Positions 1 to 4,520 of a DNA stretch of 5,222 nucleotides are shown here, in pieces. The number at the start of each line of letters is the position of its first letter. Position 1 is the first letter of the stretch. A program made the translations under genes and the position numbers. A model generated the notes under the pieces. It searched no databases. It had not been told where the DNA came from and saw nothing but the letters and a program-made list of their open reading frames with translations. Source of the DNA: JBCDBH01 sp039184055 (GTDB taxonomy: Bacteria; Acidobacteriota; Thermoanaerobaculia; Multivoradales; J023); contig JBCDBH010000408.1 in assembly GCA_039184055.1 (NCBI GenBank), forward strand, positions 1-5,222, written 5' to 3'.

Positions 1-21
1 ACACGAGTGTTAGCAGGCTGG

Positions 22-215
22 CGTGCTGACGGCCGTTCGTGGGTCGAGTCCCTCGCGAACGGCATCGGCTCTTTTTCCGTCCCGTGAACGCACGCGGGCG
101 GGACCGCCGAAAACTCGCTTCGCTCAGACAGTTCGGCGGTCTTTTCCGCCCGCGCACGCCCGCGGGCCGGGAGCCGATGATGTTCGCTCTGGGACTCGAC
201 CCACGAACGACCTCA
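22..215 (+). repeat. Composite palindromic element, copy A
   Basis: This is a long imperfect palindrome. Bases 34-52 and 191-209 are a perfect 19-bp inverted repeat, and bases 102-111 and 132-141 a perfect 10-bp one; both pairs share the same dyad centre at 121.5. Between them, CATCGGCTC (63-71) is mirrored by GAGCCGATG (171-179). A second copy in the opposite orientation lies at 313-505. The copies share CGTGCTGACGGCC at the outer end, GGCTCTTTTTCCG (67-79 here) and a core (108-135 here) that matches in 28 of 29 positions. The left arm can also fold locally (GCCGTTCG 32-39 with CGAACGGC 56-63), which would compete with pairing to the right arm. No coding potential is credible: the open frames here merely run through the inverted repeats. 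The function is inferred to include termination; the repeat family is not one I can name. Confidence 0.85.
102..145 (+). terminator. Intrinsic terminator inside element A, plus strand
   Basis: A perfect 10-bp GC-rich stem (GACCGCCGAA at 102-111, TTCGGCGGTC at 132-141) encloses a 20-base loop and is followed at once by four T residues (142-145). This is the classic layout of a Rho-independent terminator read rightward. A second, upstream hairpin (32-63) is followed 8 bases later by a five-T tract (72-76), giving a tandem arrangement. It would serve a plus-strand gene ending at or before the left edge of the window; that gene is not visible. Confidence 0.65.
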
Positions 216-312
216 ACTTTCTCCTACCAATTGAACCTCGCTCGCTTCTTCGTCGAAAAAGAGAAGACCTGCTCGATTGTGTAGTTCAGATGGGTCGTGA
301 AACTCCAACTGG
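216..312. other. Spacer between the two opposed palindromic elements
   Basis: This 97-base spacer is visibly richer in A and T than the elements on either side. I see no convincing gene, promoter or stable hairpin. A 5-bp inverted pair, CTTCT and AGAAG, is the only local symmetry noted and is too weak to interpret. It separates two opposed terminators, so it is probably little transcribed. Confidence 0.5.
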
Positions 313-505
313 TGAGGCCACCCACGGGGCGGCTGGGAGTGAGCATCGGTCGCTCCCGTCCCACGCGTGCGGGACGACGGAAAAAGCGCGGCGAACTGTC
401 TGAGCGTAAGCGAGTTTTCGACGCGCCCGGCGTCCCGTGCGCGTGGGGCGGAAAAAGAGCCACCGCAGCTCGCGAGGAGCCGCCCCGTGGGAGGCCGTCA
501 GCACG
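313..505 (-). repeat. Composite palindromic element, copy B
   Basis: This is the inverted counterpart of the element at 22-215, 193 bases long against 194. Its outer arms, 316-334 and 478-496, are complementary at 18 of 19 positions. A middle pair (357-376 with 431-450) matches at 17 of 20, and the core pair (386-395 with 417-426) at 9 of 10. Read on the minus strand it carries the same ordered landmarks as copy A: GTGCTGACGGCC (493-504), a local hairpin, GGCTCTTTTTCCG (449-461), the shared core (392-420), CTTTTTCCG (378-386) and a final arm ending in CCTCA. The arm sequences differ clearly from those of copy A, yet self-complementarity is kept. It starts 7 bases after the stop codon of the radical SAM gene, so it forms that operon's 3' untranslated region. 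Confidence 0.85.
381..426 (-). terminator. Intrinsic terminator of the amrS operon, inside element B
   Basis: On the minus strand a near-perfect 10-bp stem (GCGCGTCGAA, 426-417; TTCGCCGCGC, 395-386) is followed directly by five T residues (385-381). It lies downstream of the radical SAM stop codon at 512. A preceding hairpin at 465-483 (7 bp with one G-U pair, 5-base loop) is followed 8 bases later by another T5 tract (456-452), the same spacing as in copy A. Two stem-plus-T-tract units in series are consistent with strong termination of leftward transcription. Confidence 0.7.
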
Positions 506-511
506 ACAGCT

Positions 512-1618
512 CTACAACCAACTCGAAAGGCGAATCGGCTGCCGCTTCGCTCCCCACGTTCCCGGTGGCCCCTCGAACCGGCCAGCACAGAGGGTCCCAC
601 AATCTAGGCAATGCCCGCTGTCAGAAAGGTTCCAAGCGGTCAAACGGTACCAATCACGACCGATGACGACGCTGCCACAGCCATGGCAACGAGTGGTGTC
701 ACCTTCTTCATCGTGCACATTGCCGGTGTAGGCGTACCGCACACCGTTGGCTAGCGCGATCCGACGCGCCCGTCTCAAGGTGGCAGGTGGTGTCGGCTTC
801 TTGTCGAGCATTTTGTAATCGGGATGAAAAGCCGTGAAATGCATCGGCACGTCGGGCCCGAGCTCGCGCACCACCCATTGAGTCATTTTGTCGATCTCAT
901 CGCTACTGTCGTTCTCGTCCGGGATCAGCAGCGTCGTCAGCTCGACCCAGACGTCCGTTTCGTGCACGAGGTAGCGAAGGGTGTCGAGAACCGGCTCGAG
1001 CGACGCGCCACAGATCTGACGATAGAACCGCTCGGTGAAAGCCTTGAGGTCGACGTTCGCGGCGTCCATCACCGCGAAGAACTCTTCCCGTGGCTCAGCG
1101 CAGATCTCCCCAGCAGTGACGGCCACGGTATGGATACCCTCGGCGCGACACGCCTTGGCGACATCGACCGCGTATTCGAGAAAAATCACCGGATCGTTGT
1201 AGGTGAAGGCGATGCTTCGACAACCCGTGGCGAGCGCGGCGCGGGTCAACGTCTCGGGATCGGCTCGATCGGCGAGCGTGTCGATCTCACGACTCTTGCT
1301 GATGTCCCAGTTCTGACAGAACGTGCACGCCAAATTGCAGCCCGCGGTGCCAAACGACAGCACCGGCGTACCGGGATAGAAGTGGTTGAGTGGTTTCTTC
1401 TCGATCGGATCGATGCAAAAACCGCTCGATCGTCCCCATGTGGTGAGAACGATCTGCTCCCCTACGCGCGCGCGGACAAAACACAATCCACGCTGACCGT
1501 CGCGCAGACGGCAAAATCGCGGGCAGACATCACATTGAATGCGACCATCGTCCAGGTGGTGCCAATACCGACCGGGAACGACTCCCGGATCATCGGCACG
1601 GACGACGGTGTCGGCCAT
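512..1618 (-). CDS. amrS: AmmeMemoRadiSam system radical SAM enzyme (AmrS-like)
   Basis: This 368-residue protein is a radical SAM enzyme of the type found with AMMECR1 and Memo proteins; its reaction is not established. An N-terminal cysteine cluster (C29, C32, C36, C46) precedes the radical SAM motif CNLACTFC (C94, C98, C101), which would bind the [4Fe-4S] cluster that cleaves S-adenosylmethionine. Family-like segments follow: 'AFTYNDPVIFLEY', 'VTAGEIC' and 'HFTAFHPDYKM'. A C-terminal rubredoxin-like pair of CxxC motifs (C311/C314 and C337/C340) leads into a 'FEGPPGTWGAKRQP' tail. Length and layout look complete. The ATG lies 6 bases after the upstream zinc-ribbon gene's stop and has no clear Shine-Dalgarno sequence, which suggests translational coupling. 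The partner genes (AMMECR1-like amrA, Memo-like amrB) are not in this window. Transcription should end in the palindromic element just downstream. Confidence 0.9.
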   Translation of the reverse strand: MADTVVRADDPGVVPGRYWHHLDDGRIQCDVCPRFCRLRDGQRGLCFVRARVGEQIVLTTWGRSSGFCIDPIEKKPLNHFYPGTPVLSFGTAGCNLACTFCQNWDISKSREIDTLADRADPETLTRAALATGCRSIAFTYNDPVIFLEYAVDVAKACRAEGIHTVAVTAGEICAEPREEFFAVMDAANVDLKAFTERFYRQICGASLEPVLDTLRYLVHETDVWVELTTLLIPDENDSSDEIDKMTQWVVRELGPDVPMHFTAFHPDYKMLDKKPTPPATLRRARRIALANGVRYAYTGNVHDEEGDTTRCHGCGSVVIGRDWYRLTAWNLSDSGHCLDCGTLCAGRFEGPPGTWGAKRQPIRLSSWL

Positions 1619-1624
1619 GGTCGA

Positions 1625-1933
1625 TCAGTCGAAATCGAACGGCCGTTGTGGCGGTGTGTCGTCGTCGTCTTCTTCGGCGCGTTTCATCGCTTCACGAAAT
1701 TTCGCTTCGAGCAAGCGGTCACGGTCTTTGAGCGCCGACATCTCACGATCGAAAATCTGTCCAGCCTGATTCTTGGCATCGTCGATACCGGCGAGCAAGC
1801 TGTCGAAGTCTTTGCCACCGGCAATCGGCTTTTCGACCTCACGATACGACAATACGTGCCCGGTCGCGGGGTCGATAACCAAGTCAGCGCCACAGCAGGG
1901 ACACGTCGAGTTGATGCTGTCGTCACACGCCAT
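1625..1933 (-). CDS. Small zinc-ribbon-like protein of unknown function
   Basis: The product is 102 residues when started at the ATG at 1933. It has three visible parts. An N-terminal cysteine knuckle, CPCCG (C11, C13, C14, plus C3), looks like half of a zinc ribbon. Residues 42-88 form a highly charged, probably helical or coiled-coil stretch. The acidic tail runs through 'EEDDDD' to a 'PPQRPFDFD' end. I recall similar small proteins (CPxCG start, charged helix, RPFD-type end) annotated as hypothetical in Acidobacteriota, but cannot give a function. The frame stays open upstream to an ATG at 1993, but that start falls inside a hairpin and would add a basic, non-family-like extension, so 1933 is preferred. 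The strongest ribosome site nearby (AGGAGA, 1961-1966) instead fits an out-of-frame ATG at 1952. It is paired closely with the downstream radical SAM gene. Confidence 0.7.
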   Translation of the reverse strand: MACDDSINSTCPCCGADLVIDPATGHVLSYREVEKPIAGGKDFDSLLAGIDDAKNQAGQIFDREMSALKDRDRLLEAKFREAMKRAEEDDDDTPPQRPFDFD

Positions 1934-1952
1934 GGTGCTGCTCGATCGACAT
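1923..1952 (-). other. Minicistron with strong ribosome binding site overlapping the zinc-ribbon gene start
   Basis: On the minus strand AGGAGA (1966-1961) is followed after 8 bases by an ATG at 1952, an ideal spacing. The frame encodes only MSIEQHHGV before a TGA at 1925-1923. It runs across the ATG of the next gene at 1933 in a different frame. It could be a leader that feeds ribosomes to the gene by translational coupling. Alternatively it is the true start of that gene, broken by one extra base near the CATGG at the junction: dropping one G would give MSIEQHH followed by ACDDS in frame. The sequence alone does not decide between these. Confidence 0.4.
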
Positions 1953-1981
1953 GGGTTGGCTCTCCTGTGGGAACGAACGAC

Positions 1982-2000
1982 CCGGAACAACATGTTCCGG
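1982..2000 (-). promoter_or_regulatory. Perfect 8-bp hairpin between hfq and the zinc-ribbon gene
   Basis: CCGGAACA (1982-1989) and TGTTCCGG (1993-2000) form a perfect 8-bp stem with a 3-base loop. It starts 28 bases past the hfq stop codon. No T-tract follows in the direction of transcription, so a Rho-independent terminator is unlikely. It could be an mRNA end stabiliser, a processing site between the hfq and downstream cistrons, or a dyad operator. I see only a weak promoter-like match (TAGATT) just upstream of it. Confidence 0.5.
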
Positions 2001-2028
2001 AATGCAAATCTACCATTCTGAAACCGTG

Positions 2029-2343
2029 CTACCGATCACGACGACGGACGCGCTTGAGCTCCTCTTCCTTGAACATGTAGCGAATATTGTGCTTGGGAAT
2101 GAGCACGTTCGGCCCGTCGTTGCGGTTGAGCTTGATCGCCGATTTGTCGTACCACTCGATCCAACCACGCAGCTCTTCGTCGTTGGTCAGCATCACGACC
2201 ATTGGCGTTTTGGCCTGCATCTGTTTGAGGTAATAGAACTCCTCGGCATTGGTCTGCTCGGGTGGCACCTGCTTGCGACGCGCGCCACGGCTGGTACCGA
2301 CGCGATCGTCGGTATCGGGCCGGATCAACTTGCGGTTACTCAT
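2029..2343 (-). CDS. hfq: Hfq-like Sm-fold RNA chaperone
   Basis: The 104-residue product carries an Hfq/Sm core at about residues 33-91. The Sm1 part is 'TPMVVMLTNDEELRGWIEWYDKSAIKLNR' in segments (P47, G60, D66, N73), and the Sm2 part is 'VLIPKHNIRYMF', with K84-H85 matching the KH pair of the Hfq Sm2 motif (YKHAI in E. coli). Hfq forms a hexameric ring in the cytoplasm that binds small RNAs and mRNAs. Differences from the E. coli form are clear: a basic N-terminal extension of about 30 residues, no RRER-type rim patch (LKQMQAK in its place), proline instead of tyrosine before KH, and a short basic tail (KRVRRRDR). The ATG overlaps the stop of the ricT-like gene by four bases (ATGA), so the two are probably translationally coupled. 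An AGGGAGA lies about 10 bases upstream of the ATG. Confidence 0.85.
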   Translation of the reverse strand: MSNRKLIRPDTDDRVGTSRGARRKQVPPEQTNAEEFYYLKQMQAKTPMVVMLTNDEELRGWIEWYDKSAIKLNRNDGPNVLIPKHNIRYMFKEEELKRVRRRDR

Positions 2344-3065
2344 GATGGAGGAGTCTCCCTCTTGGGACGCTTGACGCGTTTGTATTGATCGTCTTCATAG
2401 GCGAGACAGCACAACAGCCGGCCACATTGACCCGATATTTTCGACGGATTGAGACTGAGATTCTGACGCTTCGCCATCTGGATCGAGATCGGTCTGAAGT
2501 CCTTGAGCCAGGTCGAGCAGCACAAGGTCTTGCCGCACATCCCGACGCCCCCGAGCAGCGCGGCCTCGTCTCGCGCCCCGACTTGAACCATCTTCACGCG
2601 ACAGGAAAACCGCTGCGCGAGATCACGGACCAACTGGCGAAAGTCGACGCGACCATTGGCGGTGAAATAGAACGTGGCGTGTTTGGCGTTGAGCGAGAAA
2701 TCGACTCGCGACACCTTCATCTGCAAATCGAGCCCACGTGCCCGTTCGCGACAGAAACGCTTGGCGACCAGCTCGTTTTTGATCTTGCGTTCCTGAGCTC
2801 GGTGGTCGGTCTGGTTGGCGCGCCGCAAGATCCGGCGAGCGCTCGACTTCTGACACGGCTTGAATACCGGCATCGGCGACAGCTCGACTCGACCGAAGGC
2901 GGGTCCATGATCGAGCTCGACCACGACTTCGTCGCCACGAGCGAAGATCTCGCGACCCGTGCGACACAGGGTGGGATTGGTTTCTTCCCCGAAACGAACG
3001 CCGACGAAGGTATCTTCGACGGCGGTGGACATGCCTTTGAACGCACAACCGGCGCAACCGGCCAT
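2340..3065 (-). CDS. ricT: PSP1-domain protein, RicT/YaaT family
   Basis: The product is 241 residues. The N-terminal half starts MAGCAGCAFKG (CxxC at 4 and 7) and contains the PSP1-type segment with a helical stretch near 75-110. The diagnostic block is C-terminal: 'GMCGKTLCCSTWLKDF' (C177, C182, C183), then 'ISIQMAKRQNLSLNP' and 'SGQCGRLLCCLAYE' (C214, C219, C220). This matches the B. subtilis RicT (YaaT) pattern closely. In that organism RicT joins RicA and RicF in an iron-sulfur complex that modulates RNase Y-dependent mRNA processing. Whether RicA and RicF partners exist here cannot be seen. I chose the ATG at 3065 because GGGAAG lies 8 bases before it; a GTG at 3074 sits too near that site. 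A promoter lies at 3155-3184, and the stop overlaps hfq. Confidence 0.88.
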   Translation of the reverse strand: MAGCAGCAFKGMSTAVEDTFVGVRFGEETNPTLCRTGREIFARGDEVVVELDHGPAFGRVELSPMPVFKPCQKSSARRILRRANQTDHRAQERKIKNELVAKRFCRERARGLDLQMKVSRVDFSLNAKHATFYFTANGRVDFRQLVRDLAQRFSCRVKMVQVGARDEAALLGGVGMCGKTLCCSTWLKDFRPISIQMAKRQNLSLNPSKISGQCGRLLCCLAYEDDQYKRVKRPKRETPPS

Positions 3066-3154
3066 ACGGATCACTTCCCTTCTTGTCTGACGTTGTTTCC
3101 GCTCAGGCGGACTTCACGTCCACCGATGTCGAACGGCTCTCGCCGCCCGACTTC

Positions 3155-3184
3155 AGTATCCCCGCGCCCACGGGGTGACGTCAA
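3155..3184 (-). promoter_or_regulatory. Sigma70-like promoter for the ricT-hfq operon
   Basis: On the minus strand TTGACG (3184-3179) and GATACT (3160-3155) match the -35 and -10 consensus at 5 and 4 of 6 positions, with an 18-base spacer. The predicted start is near 3148, which leaves an untranslated leader of about 80 bases before the ricT ATG. The -35 box directly abuts the 16-base palindrome at 3185-3200. The spacer contains CCCCG (3160-3164) and CGGGG (3171-3175), a small inverted repeat. Confidence 0.5.
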
Positions 3185-3200
3185 ACGAGCTCGAGCTCGT
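3185..3200. promoter_or_regulatory. Perfect 16-base palindrome at the purD end, next to the ricT -35 box
   Basis: ACGAGCTCGAGCTCGT is perfectly self-complementary. It starts at the last base of the purD stop codon and ends one base from the predicted -35 box of the next operon. As RNA it can fold into a 6-bp stem with a TCGA loop followed by TTT, a weak terminator for purD. As DNA it could be an operator for a dimeric regulator of ricT-hfq. The T-tract is too short to favour termination strongly. Confidence 0.45.
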
Positions 3201-4483
3201 CAACCCTCCGCCGACGGCGCGACGACCCGGCGACCGATGTCGAAACGCATGATTTTGCTCGGCCAGACGATTTCATTGGCCGCCGCATAGGCGCGTTTCA
3301 ACGCGTCCCGAAGGTGTGGACCGGTGGCGCAAACGGACAACACCCGTCCACCCGCGCTGATCAACTGGCCGTCCTTCTCGGTGGTCCCGGCATGGAAGAC
3401 CTCGATGCCCTCGATGGGCGCGAGACGATCGACTCCATGGATGGGCTCGCCTTTGATCGGCTTCTCGGGATACCCCCGACTCGCCAAGACGACACACGCC
3501 GCGGCCTCTTTCTTGAAGTGGAGTCGAGTCGTCTCGAAGCGGCCATTGGCACCCGTCGCGAGCACCGTGGCCAGATCATCGTCGAGACGCATGAGCAGGG
3601 GTTGGGCCTCGGGGTCACCGAGCCGCACGTTGAATTCGAGCACCTTGGGACCCTCGGCGGTGAGCATGAGACCAGCGTAGAGAAAGCCACGGAACGGTCG
3701 ATTCTCCTCGGCCATACCGTGGACCACCGGATGCATGACTTGGTCGAGAATCTGGGCTCCGACCCCACGTTCGAGCACACCGGCGGGGGAGTGGGCACCC
3801 ATGCCACCCGTATTGGGCCCGCCGTCGTCGTCGAGCAATCGCTTGTAATCCTTGCTGGTCGCGAGCGGCAAGAGGCGTTCGCCGTCGGACACACCGATGA
3901 AGGAAATCTCCTCGCCCTCGAGAAACTCCTCCACCACCACCCGGTCGGCGGCCGAGCCGAAGCGACGGTCGACAAAAAAGGTGTCGAGCTGCGCTTCGAG
4001 CTCGGTGGCGTCCTTGGCGATCGTCACGCCTTTGCCGGCCGCCAAACCATCTGCCTTGAGCACCACCGGAAAACCGAGCTCGGCGGCGTGACGTGCCGCC
4101 TCGTCGCGATCGTGGGCGACGAAGAAAGCACCGGTCGGAATACCATGACGACGCATGAACTCCTTGGCGAAGATCTTGCTCCCTTCGAGCTCGGCCGCCT
4201 GACGGGTCGGTCCGAAGACCGCGACGCCACGCTGCTGCAGCTCGTCCACGATACCGAGCGTCAACGGCAGCTCGGGACCGACGATCACGAGATCGATCCC
4301 TAAATCACCCGCGAAGCTGGCGATCTGGTGCACTTCGTCAACGGCGATCGGAACTCGGTCGGCAACCGCCGCGATCCCCGGATTGCCGGGGGCACAGTAA
4401 AGATCGGTCACGCGTGGACTCTGTTTCAGCTTCCAACACAATGCGTGCTCACGGGCGCCCGAGCCGAGGACCAGGACTTTCAT
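3200..4483 (-). CDS. purD: Phosphoribosylamine-glycine ligase (GAR synthetase)
   Basis: PurD joins 5-phosphoribosylamine to glycine using ATP, giving glycinamide ribonucleotide, the second step of purine synthesis, in the cytoplasm. The 427-residue product has the usual length. In order: the N-terminal 'KVLVLGSGAREHAL' and 'APGNPG' (residues 2-15 and 31-36), 'VIVGPELPL', the ATP-grasp 'KADGLAAGKGV' loop, 'EEFLEGEEIS', 'NTGGMGAHSP' and the metal-binding 'LEFNVRLGDPEAQP' (the common form is RFGDPETQ, so two conservative changes). The C-terminal 'RFDIGRR' is also typical. The ATG at 4483 starts exactly at the family's MKVLVLG; the frame stays open further upstream, but that part overlaps the preceding gene and has no PurD character. 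No Shine-Dalgarno is evident. The gene follows the phosphate acetyltransferase by 37 bases and is probably cotranscribed with it. Confidence 0.97.
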   Translation of the reverse strand: MKVLVLGSGAREHALCWKLKQSPRVTDLYCAPGNPGIAAVADRVPIAVDEVHQIASFAGDLGIDLVIVGPELPLTLGIVDELQQRGVAVFGPTRQAAELEGSKIFAKEFMRRHGIPTGAFFVAHDRDEAARHAAELGFPVVLKADGLAAGKGVTIAKDATELEAQLDTFFVDRRFGSAADRVVVEEFLEGEEISFIGVSDGERLLPLATSKDYKRLLDDDGGPNTGGMGAHSPAGVLERGVGAQILDQVMHPVVHGMAEENRPFRGFLYAGLMLTAEGPKVLEFNVRLGDPEAQPLLMRLDDDLATVLATGANGRFETTRLHFKKEAAACVVLASRGYPEKPIKGEPIHGVDRLAPIEGIEVFHAGTTEKDGQLISAGGRVLSVCATGPHLRDALKRAYAAANEIVWPSKIMRFDIGRRVVAPSAEG

Positions 4484-4500
4484 GGGTCGAGTACTTTCAT
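4480..4500 (-). other. Six-codon minicistron and 17-base near-duplication at the purD start
   Basis: An ATG at 4500 opens a frame encoding MKVLDP that ends in a TGA overlapping the purD ATG (ATGA, 4483-4480). Bases 4502-4486 and 4485-4469 are a tandem near-repeat with period 17, identical at 14 of 17 positions and both starting CCATGAAAGT. The upstream copy therefore looks like a duplicated purD initiation region shifted out of frame. No Shine-Dalgarno precedes either ATG, so reinitiation or coupling from the upstream gene (stop at 4521) is plausible. Confidence 0.4.
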
Positions 4501-4520
4501 GGCTGTGCTCGCTATCGGTT

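Noticed and set aside
39..54. tRNA T-arm-like sequence GGGTCGAGTCCC
   Set aside because: It lacks one base of a normal T-loop and has no acceptor, anticodon or D-arm around it. It is part of the outer arm of palindrome A.
22..505. CRISPR array or insertion sequence
   Set aside because: There are only two copies, in opposite orientation, with no regular spacer units, no cas genes, no transposase frame and no visible target-site duplication.
23..731. Several overlapping open frames on both strands in the left region
   Set aside because: They cross the inverted repeats and terminator hairpins, are rich in Arg, Pro and Ser, and resemble no protein family. The repeats explain the sequence better.
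1984..1997. LexA-like GAAC...GTTC dyad
   Set aside because: The spacer between the half-sites is 5 bases, not the 4 of the Gram-positive-type SOS box, and the nearby genes are not DNA-repair genes. It is explained as part of the hairpin.
824..2080. Long plus-strand open frame of 418 codons
   Set aside because: It lies antisense to the radical SAM and zinc-ribbon genes, which have clear family motifs; its translation shows no recognisable domain. It is a shadow caused by GC-rich codon use.
2385..3290. Plus-strand open frame of 301 codons
   Set aside because: It is antisense to the ricT-like gene and the purD-ricT gap, without any recognisable domain.
3314..4303. Plus-strand open frame of 329 codons
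   Set aside because: It is antisense to purD, and its sequence carries no motif of its own.
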